A stretch of 42,888 nucleotides of DNA from a virus. Below are positions 20,101 through 30,200 of this stretch, piece by piece (the first letter of the stretch is position 1; every line of letters starts with the position of its first letter). The DNA lies in the IMG/VR virus record IMGVR_UViG_3300043448_000379, positions 1 to 42,888 of that record; one strand, given 5' to 3'. The notes beneath the pieces are model-generated. The model searched no databases. It had not been told where the DNA came from and saw nothing but the letters and a program-made list of their open reading frames with translations. The position numbers and the translations under genes are program-made.

Positions 20101-22276
20101 TTGTATTTTCTTTAGCAATCTTGATGGCATTATTTGCTTCATCAATAATGGTTTCTCCAGGAATAAACTTACCAGAAAGGGTAGTTACAAAAAGTGTAGA
20201 GACACCACTGAAATTTCCAGTGCTATCATTTTCGATAACACCATATGCTTTACTTTCTCTACCAAAGATATATTTTCCGTTTTCAAAAGTTCCAATTTCA
20301 ATTTCTTTCTCTAATTGAATTTTAGTAAAGAAAACAGGATTAAAATATGTAAATCCAAAAGTAGCATTATATGGTTGATTTGTACCAGTTCTGCCTCTAG
20401 AAATAACAATATCGGTGTCTGGATTAAATCCAGATCCTCTACTTAAAAGTCTTAAATTTTTTGGTTTAGCAACACCAACAATAGGAGTAATGCTGCTATT
20501 GTAATCTACAACGAATCCATATGGGTCTGTAGATGTTTCTACTCCAGATTCTGTTGTGTAGATATATCTTCTGAAATCAGTTTCTCCAGAATCATATTCT
20601 GTAATAAATTTATCCAATACTGCTTTATCACCAAGAATTGTTAATTCGGCAAATACAGCTGTGCTAACAACACTAACTTCTGGTCTATTAACAATTGCTT
20701 TACTAATTACAATAGCACTCTTTCCTTCTACAGTTCCAGTTCCTCTTGTTGTAACAAACCAAACTGTATCTGGTAACTGAGTAGTTTGTGTTGGTTGCTC
20801 GTTAATTACCTGAACATAAATTGTTTTAATCGCTTGCTTTAATTGGAAAGATTGTGATCTTCTGTTGACAGTTGTTCTGAAATAATCTGCTGGTTGTAAT
20901 CCAGAAAATCCAATAGTTCCATCATTAAAAACACTATTGAGTGTTACAGTTGGATATCCAGTTAGTTGATCACCAACTGTATTTAATGGTACACTACCAT
21001 AAACATTGGTTATATTGAATTCTGGAAGTCCTTTGGTTTTTAGAGTTGCGTTATCTCTTGTTAGAGTGTCTCTTCCTTTATCAACTTCTAAAGACTTAGT
21101 TTCTTTGTTTACAATTTCATAACCCTTGACGTATGCTTTACCAGCACTGACGCCTAGAATCATTTTATTATCTGCTTCGACAGGTGAATAGATATTGACT
21201 AAACCAGTTTCAGAATTTAAACTATACAATCCACCGTTTCCATTTTTCTGATAATACTCTCTAATATCAAAATTAAAATCATCTACTACATAGTCACCAG
21301 ATTCGTCGTAAGTTCTTCTAGCTAAAGTTTCTTCGAGGAGAGTGTAATCTGCCGCTCTTACTTGCTTTTCTACTACACCTTTATTAACTTGTAAAAGTTG
21401 AATAAAGTTTTTATCTGTAGTAGCATTATAATCATATCTTTTTAAAACAAGATCAATGCTTAATCTATGAGCACCAGGAGCAGAAGCATTGGAAAATCCT
21501 CTAGCATTATCATATAAGGAAGCATCTTCTTCTGGCGTGACAATATTTTCTTCAATAACAAATCCAACTTTTGCTGATGCTTTATTGTAGTATTTGTCAA
21601 TAATTAGAAGTTGTTTTTGATTTCTAACAAAAAATCCATTGACAAAATACACGCCTTCCTGTACTTCGACAGCAGTAGCATATCCCATCGCTGGGCTTTG
21701 AATAGTAGCTACTGCTCCTGTGATGGGATCTGTTACATTAACACTGGTTGGAAGAACACTACCATCGGTTCCAACAACCAGCAACGGAGTATTAATACCA
21801 TTTACCACCTCCAGAGTTTCTCCCTGTCTGAAGGTGGATTCATTATTAGCATTACCACTAGTAGTGTACTTTACAAACAGAATATCAGCTTCAGTTTCTG
21901 AACCGTATTCTGCTCCAATTACTTGACCAATAACACCAGAGTTAAGTCCTTGTAATTGAGTGTCTACTAGTTGTTTAATGTCATATTTTTTGTATACAAC
22001 CTGACCGTTTTCACTAACAGCCACCTCAGACACAGAAGACAACTTAACGTAATCAAGTTTGGTGTTTAAACCAACTTCACCAGGAATTACTTGTTGACCT
22101 TGTTTAAAAGTAAACCTACCATGATTTTCAATTTGATTTTGGAGAATTGATTGTAGAGAAGTTAGTTCTCTAGTTTGAATCGAATATCCAGGACGAAATA
22201 AAACTTTATAAAAGTTTTTATTTACGTCAAAATCATCATGATAAGGAGATACATTAAGATTTGTCTTCTGTGGCAT
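14195..22276 (-). CDS. Giant DUF4815-type baseplate or fibre protein (2693 aa)
   Basis: The N-terminus (SPYHDDFDVNKNFYKVLFRPGY followed by ELTSLQSILQNQIENHG, residues 11-55) matches the DUF4815 family of phage structural proteins as I remember it. Later segments include YTMRDIGKLEKRIERLEYYT near residue 1350, a likely coiled coil, and NPLAQTFKVENFEGG near 1770, followed by DLFFKKKSSNIPIRAYLTD, which is common in phage fibre-like proteins. GSNYE and GRGYTEPPSV modules sit near 1945-2005 in an unusually GC-rich patch. The ATG has a good ribosome binding site (GGAG). The gene lies directly downstream of gp8, where T4 carries gp9 to gp12. I infer a baseplate-peripheral or short-fibre role; no enzyme motif is visible. 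Confidence 0.85.
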   Translation of the reverse strand: MPQKTNLNVSPYHDDFDVNKNFYKVLFRPGYSIQTRELTSLQSILQNQIENHGRFTFKQGQQVIPGEVGLNTKLDYVKLSSVSEVAVSENGQVVYKKYDIKQLVDTQLQGLNSGVIGQVIGAEYGSETEADILFVKYTTSGNANNESTFRQGETLEVVNGINTPLLVVGTDGSVLPTSVNVTDPITGAVATIQSPAMGYATAVEVQEGVYFVNGFFVRNQKQLLIIDKYYNKASAKVGFVIEENIVTPEEDASLYDNARGFSNASAPGAHRLSIDLVLKRYDYNATTDKNFIQLLQVNKGVVEKQVRAADYTLLEETLARRTYDESGDYVVDDFNFDIREYYQKNGNGGLYSLNSETGLVNIYSPVEADNKMILGVSAGKAYVKGYEIVNKETKSLEVDKGRDTLTRDNATLKTKGLPEFNITNVYGSVPLNTVGDQLTGYPTVTLNSVFNDGTIGFSGLQPADYFRTTVNRRSQSFQLKQAIKTIYVQVINEQPTQTTQLPDTVWFVTTRGTGTVEGKSAIVISKAIVNRPEVSVVSTAVFAELTILGDKAVLDKFITEYDSGETDFRRYIYTTESGVETSTDPYGFVVDYNSSITPIVGVAKPKNLRLLSRGSGFNPDTDIVISRGRTGTNQPYNATFGFTYFNPVFFTKIQLEKEIEIGTFENGKYIFGRESKAYGVIENDSTGNFSGVSTLFVTTLSGKFIPGETIIDEANNAIKIAKENTISHFIVNKRGSSYNSTSDIVINGVTFDQSKIEITLYGGSVAKVIVKNRSAVQTVYSNPPSVTFSTETPSQSDKAVVTPVLFKDTVVTYTPQNVKSFASTFNNYKFTADIDFTSTSYATYTQISDFTFFGSKGSKYIECNGFGADLTGELVQGDIIQFTDANNDVIKCIVQNVTSPSGIEKSRIYLDYALPANVSNATIIRLRPRISNTSATLVFPTGSKQVASLVSDTSNTKFKYHARKDFITDMSTSGGNITFTAQLPVGTQKFVGFNEENFLVTVLSKGSSTIVNNGDIVYIDPRYIEVEESLVSANEVTAGALRIKNLPTSYFGTILDSNYPTLKLTATVEIDKARPRLKTSITNKRVIVIPSGDRVIPLRGQDYDSDIIETFSYSDVYKLRYVYEGTTTNPPVVDNAGNLVSGTDVTYKYNFDDGQRDTYYDVSRIVLKPGFDAPSGQLVIAFDYFEHSQGDFCTVDSYLHEAGVPAEEIPLFNSSVNGIISLRDCIDFRPKVDGNSTITGFQDQSIVSLFDTTDYVTFVGTGGIPTLTPAPDFNLPFTMTFSEKQYLDRVDGLFLTKKGEFIVKKGNSSLNPSKPESVDDAVALCYLHIPAYTKSSKDVRIIPVDNRRYTMRDIGKLEKRIERLEYYTTLSILEQQALNMQVKNEIGLDRFKSGFLVDNFETHKVGNLKSVDYKCAIDTQQSVLRPQAKEDSFALKEINTREDQRVVAGYRVNDNVVTLPFTNVVLLSNQNATTTINPNPFVVIQYVGESIISPQQDSWYDQSVAPLIVDSNTKINSIFLAKQDSNIQDAYSSIYNSFIVNWVGINQVFGNIESFANINSEDIESTVQSASVASSSNVSPQNNEVGKGIATKTIDEKKVASSIQFFARSTPVKFIINRLKPNTKVYVFMEGRDINSWIIPDTRFTGVAANSLSTFGSSLVTDSNGNLSGLILIPAGLPPVPNSPWTGNVDTVNYDEGKEEVRFTTGVKTIRFTSSSTDETKDNVDTYAEVKFYATGLIPANPPSITSTSSAFFKSNEGVQLVDSNTDNPVKPNPLAQTFKVENFEGGVMVTGVDLFFKKKSSNIPIRAYLTDTVSGKPGKNIIPGTQISLTPETYLRVYVTGESETITLSRGELVTGKNSNASGPIDKVFDGNNVRVGDDSSTTFTLNKEQVYTLVLNNHNGNSFLANELLTIQSVTTFNATNNTNVGVFIAKDSGKVVDLRISSVGSNYETASITIESPQLPGGSAATGSINVSGGKVYNAEISLSGRGYTEPPSVVIKGVGTGAAGAVIESVLEIDTPAVRMGVATDVEGVIESTTPTRFNFRHPVYLQNNSEYALAIETDSIEYELWTSKLGEIEISTSNVVTTQPGLGSVYKSQNTDNWTEDLFEDIKFTLYRAEFDISKEAELEVTNENLGYELLNISPFETSVRSATNATSPLFKNNNSIIKVNHRDNGFEDSGKSYVFFRNAEDIGGISNVLLNGTLFKVTNGGIDFYNIASPNNAGSSILGGGSKVLASYNRKYEKLYAQVPYLQLDGTKIDSFVYTTNVVPVDSKTTNYTSYSVEDYEKTFLNEEHFFTNQKMIASRINQTINGLQHSLKYKFRLSSTNSTLSPVIDLRTATVKTVTNRVENATGYENRYGKRDQILTFQPLYILTLSVSGSNAAQVDENKTLVGSLSKAEGFITNYANNDATIRLRTQTPFQQGESLSLYDEQGVLIESVAIQITAIQEIEFNFSKGSNVIAYYPQDTDVNYSNKINGKVVLWDAEDKILIIENSYSPINNNYTTTTTSDVVYARDPEAAEQQPDIFRVGDVVQSTGDDDPIFVEINTMDFTTGIDYVSETDASNSSSVAKYVTKEVSINNPGTSIDVRTTVNLTDVENIKVFYKIREASSAVNFEDINWVPFNLDGNPNNDDLATPTNSISGQFEKQSDYQELIYNVANLPQFTSFAIKLVMKTDNPSYVPKIQDLRAVASY

Positions 22277-22310
22277 CGTACTCCGCCATTACACTAGTAT
22301 ATCGTAGAAT

Positions 22311-22318
22311 TATTTAGA
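22311..22318 (-). promoter_or_regulatory. Weak late-promoter-like box TCTAAATA
   Basis: It matches TATAAATA at seven of eight bases and lies 35 nt before the DUF4815-type gene, in the same position as the gp8 promoter relative to its ATG. Confidence 0.4.
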
Positions 22319-22333
22319 TGGTTAAAATCTAAA

Positions 22334-24187
22334 TCAGAACTCGATAACTAGTTTGATATCTTCGATTTGGTCAGCAGCACGGGTGATTAGTCTTCTGTTC
22401 TCAACATAAATGATCTCACCAGAATTGTTATCAATTTCTGGAGTAGCTAGACCAGAGTTGAAAGCAACACCTTGAAGAACTGTACCACCAGTTACTGCTG
22501 TATTTACAGTTCCAGAAGCAAGTGAATTAGCACCAGTAATAGCGTTAGCAATATTTGCTTCAAAAGGTCTTACTTCACCAAAATCTGTGTGTAGAGAAGG
22601 AGTTTGAATATACTTAAGAACACCGCTGCCACCAGGACCTGGGTTACCAGTGTCCAATGTCCAAGAAACAACAGTACCATAAGCAGTACCACCACTAGCA
22701 GTTGTTTGTTCAATTGTTTCGTCAATTTGGAAATCTGCTGTAGCACTAGTAATCTTAATAGCATATACTCCATTTAATGTTGAAGTGGTAGCAAAAGTTG
22801 TAGTTCCATAAGCATATGGATCCTTGATAATACCAATACGACGGAAGTCGTTATCAACTGGGAAGTCTCCAGATCCTTCGGCGTATGTCAAACGAATGTT
22901 TGTCATGACACGCTTAGCATTAAGCTCTTCTTCAAAGTTAGAACCATGTCCGCCCTGAGGAGGAATAATAACTTCTAAAGCACCAGTAGCAGTAGCACCA
23001 ACAGTAACGCTTGATGAGAGACCAGTATTACTGTAAAGACCATAAGGAGCGCCAGCAACTGTAGCACCAGTCTTTAGGGCAACACTACCATAGGTGTATC
23101 CCGAACCATTATCAATAACTGTAGCTGAAGTAATAGCACCACCAGAAACAACAATTTGTACTTTACCACCAGTTCCATCACCCAGAATTGGCGAGTAATG
23201 AGTGCCGTTTGGAAGATTAGCTCCTACATTTTCTACATAAACAACATCAACAGCATCTGGGTCGGCAGCAGCAATAGCTTCTGTAGCAATTCTTGTAGCA
23301 TCAGTAGGAAGAACAATTGGCATGAAATCTGTTGAAAGGAAGCGAAGTACATCATCAGTTGGGATGGTGTACATGTACTTCCAAATGTAATCTCCAGTTG
23401 AACCAGGATCTTCTTTAAAGATACCGCCTGAATATGTTCCTTGTCCAGCAGCGGGAGTTGTTTTTGGTTCGTTGGTTACGTTAGCTCCACCAGGAACCTT
23501 ATCTTCTCCGTTATAGAGACACTTGAATACTTCGTACTGAGAATTTAGAACATAAAACTTAGCATCAGCAATGTTGGTAGCACCATTAGCAGCAGGCTTA
23601 CCAATCTGACCACCACTACCAGGAGTAGAGGAGTAATCAGGCTTCCACATATCAAAAATTGGGTTTGCTGATGGATCCCAGTTATAACGACGAATTACAG
23701 CTCTAGCAAAATCAGTTGTAATTCTCTTGGCAGCAATGATATCATCATAGATATCATATTTTTCTGTTTGGTTATCGAGAGGAACAGGTGGTACGTCTTC
23801 AGTAGCGTAGCGATACACACCTGTTCTTGCTTCTGCTCCAGTGTTAGCAGTTCCATTCCATCCTTTTAGGGTAGAACCAACAGCAGGAGAAGAATTAGTT
23901 GATGGACCAATAGAATAAAGTAGCAAAGAGTTTTCGTAAACTTCTCTAATTACTCCTTTGAAAGTAGCAGAAGCATAATTAGCTCCTACATAAACTTCAT
24001 TGCCTGCCACAAAGGCAGTAGCATTTTTATTGAAGATTTCAATGTAAGCATCCCAACGCTGGGGACGACCTACGAAGAAATACATTCTAGTACGTTCAGT
24101 GCCAGTGTCGGAAGAACCCTCAGACAGCGACTCAAGAAACTGGGTAGCATTAAAAATTCTAAATTTATCTGAGATAATAGCAGCCAT
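22334..24187 (-). CDS. gp8: Baseplate wedge protein gp8
   Basis: This is a homolog of T4 gp8, a dimeric baseplate wedge subunit. Shared features in order are SDKFRIFNATQFLES near the N-terminus, then FVGRPQRWD, then GDYIWKYMYTIPTDDVLRFL around residues 265-290 (T4 has GDGYVWEYLFEIPPDV), and the C-terminal EIIYVENRRLITRAADQIED with a terminal F (T4 has EMIYMENRPPIIMAMDQTEE). At 617 residues it is nearly twice the 334 residues of T4 gp8. Part of the extra length is a GSGYT beta module near residues 345-385. It is preceded by a tandem TATAAATA late promoter and starts 41 nt after the giant gp7-position gene. Identity is strong from both ends of the protein and from gene order. Confidence 0.92.
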   Translation of the reverse strand: MAAIISDKFRIFNATQFLESLSEGSSDTGTERTRMYFFVGRPQRWDAYIEIFNKNATAFVAGNEVYVGANYASATFKGVIREVYENSLLLYSIGPSTNSSPAVGSTLKGWNGTANTGAEARTGVYRYATEDVPPVPLDNQTEKYDIYDDIIAAKRITTDFARAVIRRYNWDPSANPIFDMWKPDYSSTPGSGGQIGKPAANGATNIADAKFYVLNSQYEVFKCLYNGEDKVPGGANVTNEPKTTPAAGQGTYSGGIFKEDPGSTGDYIWKYMYTIPTDDVLRFLSTDFMPIVLPTDATRIATEAIAAADPDAVDVVYVENVGANLPNGTHYSPILGDGTGGKVQIVVSGGAITSATVIDNGSGYTYGSVALKTGATVAGAPYGLYSNTGLSSSVTVGATATGALEVIIPPQGGHGSNFEEELNAKRVMTNIRLTYAEGSGDFPVDNDFRRIGIIKDPYAYGTTTFATTSTLNGVYAIKITSATADFQIDETIEQTTASGGTAYGTVVSWTLDTGNPGPGGSGVLKYIQTPSLHTDFGEVRPFEANIANAITGANSLASGTVNTAVTGGTVLQGVAFNSGLATPEIDNNSGEIIYVENRRLITRAADQIEDIKLVIEF

Positions 24188-24219
24188 TGAAAATCTCTCT
24201 GTAAAAGTTTTGTCTGATT

Positions 24220-24233
24220 TATTTATATTTATA
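24220..24233 (-). promoter_or_regulatory. Tandem late promoter before gp8
   Basis: The minus strand reads TATAAATATAAATA, two overlapping perfect copies of the T4 late box TATAAATA, 33 nt before the gp8 ATG. The first copy overlaps the TAA stop of the giant gene. Confidence 0.8.
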
Positions 24234-27200
24234 CAATTGTGAAGGGAATAATATCATCATTTATGTTAATAGATGCGGGTCCCCTAACAACAGAAATTCC
24301 TGTAAATGATGTGGATGTTAATCCAGTATAAGAAAGAACAGTTCCAGATTCGGTAAACAGATAATGTAATGGTTTTCCAGTGACGGATGGATTGTTGAAG
24401 TAATCGGTATTTTGAACTTGTAATATGTTACCAATAGATCCGCCAGAAGTGCAAATAGTAACTGGAGTTTGATATGTTGGAATAGCTAGATTAAATTTGG
24501 CGCCACTTGAAGTAAATGATGAATTTCCTCTAGATTCAAAATCTCTAATAGTCAACGTTGGATATAGCAAATCAACATCACCGATAGAAGTTCCATAACT
24601 TATTCCAGTGTCAACAAAAGCAGAAACTTGGAAAGATTTGATAATTAATCCAGCATTGCCTACAGTGTAATCTTCAAATCCTTCTGGAGCATATTGCTCT
24701 TTATTTTCTACTAAAAATGTAGAACCATCTCTATAAACTACTTCATTGTATGGATCATCTAAAATAATATTATCGCCATCTCTTTGTTTGATGAATTTCT
24801 CCAAAACATAGTCTTCAATAAGATAATCGACAACAGCACTTCTATAATCAACTTCTGTACTTGAAGCAGATCCAGCTCCAATACCAAGAACCATAGTAAA
24901 AGTCGTAAAGAATGTATCAACATCAGCAATAGTTGCTTTTAATTCCGTATTGTGATACATTACAAAAGGATCACTTACACTTTCTCTACTGATTAGCGAT
25001 GTTACATTACCAGCAAATGAAGTTATAGAAGCTATAGTTGAACTATAAGATTGAATATCCAAATCAGATGTTTGAACATTTTCTATAATTTGAGTAGAGA
25101 AAGTTGTAAAAGTATTGACAGTTTGTAACTGTGTTGATATAGTAATTTCACTGATTTCGTGTGATGTAGTTACAATTGCTGAAGAAGATGATATAGTAGC
25201 AGCAACGTTGCCAATACTTACTGATGTAATTACAGCAGAAGTATCTAATTGTATCTGCTGATCAGATGTTAACTGAATTTCTCTTTCGTTTAATGTAACA
25301 ACTTGAGATACAACAGCTCCAACTACTTCAAAAGATGGAGCATTGATTGGAGTTATATAAGAAACTGAAGAATAAGTTTCGGTGACAATATTGTACGAAT
25401 CTCTTGGAATAATAGCAATCCAAGGTAAAACTTTAGGTTGGAAAGTTTTAGGAGATTCTACTTGTAGTTTAGCATCAATTTCATTGTAAGATTCCTCAGA
25501 TTGCTTAACTTCTACAATAGATTGAATGGATGTTTTTTGTTCTAGAACAGTAATGTCACTAGAAGAAACACTTCCTTCGCTGAGGATAGTATTGATACCA
25601 CCAGAAACGATAGTAATAAATTCTGGGTAATGTAATACTAAATCTCCAGCATTATGTGTTTCTAGTGGACTTCCTTGATATCCTCTAGTTAAACCTAAGA
25701 AACGATCTTGCTTCTTGTTGGTATAGTAAATTACTTCACGACCAATTCTAAGTCTGCTTGGAGTATCTGGGAATCTTTCTGTATTAGGAACAAAAGCAAT
25801 AACATCATCAAGATCCATTGGAGCGTCAAGAAATGTTCCAATTCCGTTAACAGAATCTGCTTTTTCTTGTCTAAACGCCTTATTAGCTTTGATTTCAATA
25901 ATTTTAGTTAGTTCTTCTGCTGATATGGTTTGAATAGAAACACTCGATTCAAATCCAGAAACACCACCAACAACAACTGATATAAAAGTATCTACTAGTT
26001 GATCGACATAATAAACTTCAATAGTTGGAGATTGTACAGTAAATTCACTGACAAATTTCTTGTCAGTCATTCTCACAATCTTTGGCGAAGGCAATACAAT
26101 CTCTGTTATATTAGTATCGCTATTCACACCAGCAATTAATCCACCAAAAGTAGCAACAGAAACAAATCCAGAAATGTCTCCAGCACCAGTAATAGTGATT
26201 TGAGAATCAGAAACAATCTCTTGTTTTACACTAATTTCAGTACCAATATTCAGCACTGTCAACGAATCAACTTTACGACTTAATTCTTTAATTCTTTTGT
26301 ATCTTCTTGATACAACTACTTTTGGTGGTACTGTGTATCCAGATCCACCATCAATTAATACAACATCAAGAATTTGACCGCCATAAGCAATTACTTCAGC
26401 TTTTGCTCCACCCCCGTTACCATCAACAGGAATAAAATGGATTTCTGGAGTTGTGTAATATTCGTAGGCAGTTGGTTGAAGTAGAATTCCTTGTTCAAAA
26501 TATAAATCAAGATCTCTTTGGTTCCAATCAACATCAGAAACATTTAATGTAGTAATTTGTCCAAAAGAATTTACATTTGCCGTGATACTTAGACCTTCAC
26601 CTTGAGTGTCTCCTTCGTAATTTGTTGTTTTAGCATTAGCATAATATTCGTTTTGTACCAAGTCTCCATCTCTATAAGACTTAGTTTTAGTAGTATCTGG
26701 TGTTGAAATTATAGTTCTAAAATCATTTTCTCCATCGATTAAAATTCTATCACCAGGCAAAAGATTGCCAAGCATAGAATTTTTATTGCTCCAAGCTATA
26801 TTACCTAACTGAGATCCATAAAGCCACGAAGGAACAGTTCTTTCTAAAACTCTTTCGCCGTCAGAATCGGTTTTATAATAATATGATATTGTATAGTTAC
26901 CCTCTAAAACAGTTTCTTGTGAATTTTTATCTACGTTAACTAATGTTAATTGATTTTGATTTAGTAGACTAATATTTTTTGGATTTTGGAATAAAATTTC
27001 TATTTTGTCAGCATTTAATTGAGTATATCGAACTACTTTTCCAATAATAGTGTCATCTTGCTTAAAATAATTAACATTTAGCGAGTTCGAGTCATATAAC
27101 TTTATGAATTTGGAAGAAATATCATCACCTTCTAAAGTTAGAATTAATGTATTATTGAAAGTATATGGTTCGAAATCATAGAAAGTTAGAGTCTTTGCTA

Positions 27201-30200
27201 CATCTCTACCATACATCAAGATAATATTTACATCTTGAGTAATTCTATCACCATTAGGATCTTGGTATACTTTTAAGTTTTGAGTGAAAGTAATGTTAGG
27301 ACCTACAATTTGATAGGCATCTACATCTCTTTGTAGAACACCATCGATAAAGACCAGAGCATATCTAGGTTCATCAATTTTTCTAATAGAACCAGTAACT
27401 TCATCCTGGATTAAGTAAGGTCCAGCAAATCTATACTCATATAGATTAGAATTGATAGTCAATCTTTCATAACTACCGACGCTATAGATAAAGCATTTTT
27501 CATAATTTTTTAGACTTTCTGGAATTTCTTCTGGAGGTCCATATAGATCTTCGTTATCAACAGGTGGTTTGGAAAATCTAATTTTATCAGTAACCGCTGG
27601 GTCTTCTGATCTAATAATACTATAAGAATTTCCAAATGGTTCTTTCTCAGTTAATCTTGCTTTCTGTACAACACTATTGAGTGCTACAATTAAATTTTCT
27701 TTAGGATCAGTCTTTACTAGTGAATTATCATCTTCCCAATATAAATCAAATTCGAACTGTACTCCATCAAATTGATTAGCAATCGATTTTACTTTTCTAA
27801 AGTATCTTGATGATAATGAAGGAGTTTTAAACTTGATCGCTCTTCCATAAAACTTAACAGCTTCGACTTCTTGACCTTCTACAATTCTCTTTCCTAGTGG
27901 TGGAGCGGAGAATATAATATTAGATCCAGAAACAGTATATGATACTCCAGGTTCTTGGAAAATACCATCTAAAGTTACAATTAATTGCTGAGAATTATTT
28001 AAACTTACTGCTGTATTATTCGCTTTATTAATTAGAGTAAATGATGTATTACCGATTAATTGACCAGTGTCTGGATCAAAGTCTCCATTAAATTCTGGAG
28101 ACAACTTAATATCAAATGTTTGAGTTTCGGAAGTATCGAATGTATCAACAGAAACTGATCCAATACCATCTTCTAAAATTAACGACTCTAACTTGTATTG
28201 AACAACAGTTAAGATCTTAGAAGTAGAAATAGATGTAATTTGAATTGGATCTAATTCAATAACACTAAAATGTGATATTGGTTGTTGATCAGTAGGCATT
28301 TGACTCTCTGCCTTAGAGTCAATAATCATTTCACCAAACATCAAGAAACCAGCAGGATGGGTAGTTTCTTTGATTAGATTTCTCCAAGCTTCAATAGAAG
28401 ACTTAGACTTCACGACATATGAGTAATCCTGATAGAAATAAGAATCTTGTAATCTTTGATTGGCATTACTTAATTTACCTCTATCCGAAGTAAAATAACC
28501 TACGTTATCTACATACGATTTTATTTCTGGGTTGAATTCTGTGGATAACTGAGCATATAAAGTTCCAAATCTGCCGTTATCTTTTGTGCTTTTGATAACA
28601 GTACCATTTTCAAATACACCAGTAATTTTTTGAACTTTGAGTAAGTTGCTACCCTCTCTCCACCCATCTTTTGCTACTACAGCTGTAGCATTTGTAGATA
28701 GTTGAATAATTTTTTCCCCAGCAAAAAATCTTCCACTTATGTTTCTCAAAACAAAAGTAGTTGGTGATTTGTATGTGCTTAGTTGTGATTGATCTGAATT
28801 AAATCCTCTTCCTGGATTTGTAATTTTAATATTTCGTGGGGCCCCAATATTATTGGATTCCATATAGATTTTCACATTAGATTCTACAACTTTAAATGTT
28901 GGTTTATATGTAAAAGAAGAACCTTTTTTAATAACTTTTACCTGTCGTATTTTTCCTAATTCTACCAAACATTCATATTCAAATCCAGTTCCATCTCCAT
29001 CGCTCATTACAATGATTGGATTTGAATAGTTATTACCTTGCTCCAAAATATCAAATCCCAATACATCTTTTGATATAGGATCCCAGATTGGATCAACAAT
29101 AGCTTCATTAGATTCTGCTGGAGAAACACCAAACACAGTAGGAATAAATTTATAATTTTCTCCAGTATTAACTACTCTAACTGATTTAATTTGACCAATA
29201 GCATTCCTAGCAGTTGTTGTGTAAGACATTACACCACTTCCATCATATGATGGAGTTTTGTCTAATTCATATACAAACTTATTAGCAGTTGTGTAGATTA
29301 CATTTTTAGTACCAGCAAGTGGATCATCAACAATTTTTAAATATGATCCACCAGTATCTACATCGGGAGAAACCTTAATGAAATAAAAATAATTCTGGAA
29401 GTTTACTGCTTTTCTTTCCTGATATGTATTGCTAGCAATAGCAGGACCAAATCCTAATTTTATAGAAACAAATGATCCTGAGTTTCCAGGAGCAATTGTA
29501 CTAACTTCTTTTTCTTCTGTAAAAATATTATAGTTAGAACTCGAAGAGAAATCTAGATAGGTATCTCCCATGGAAGGATGACCTACGTCAAAATTATACT
29601 TGTAATATTTTTGTATTTCTATAATTGGATTTGTATCAAAATTAGAATTATCTGTGGAAAACTCCAATTTGAAATTAGCTTCATCAACAGATTTAAACTT
29701 AACTAATTTTTTTGGAAGACTTTCATCAAAGAAAGTAGAACTGATTGATAATTTCTGTGGATTTTGAACGGAATATTCAAAAGCAACATTAATATTTTGT
29801 GTGTTCTCATCATATGAAATCAAGAATGGTTTTAAAATGTCAGAACCAAATGGTCTGAAATTATTGCTAAATCTATAAAAACTATCTTTTAATGTTACTT
29901 CGGCATCATTATAGTGGTTTAAAGGAACTGTATTTTGCTGCCCTCTAGATACAACAACTTCCTTTTTAATTACATCAACTGATACTACTTTTACAATTTC
30001 TTGACTTATTTGAAGATAATCATCTTGAGAAATATTATTAACATTAGAAAGTTTCAGAACCGTATTATTAGCAGCAAAGCCAACGTGATCAACTTCTAAT
30101 ACCAATCTTTGTGGTGATGTATCAGAAACATTTCTATTAAGATCATCATCATCTACAGTGAGAACATCACCTTTTCTATACCCCTTTCCTTTGGAAGTTA

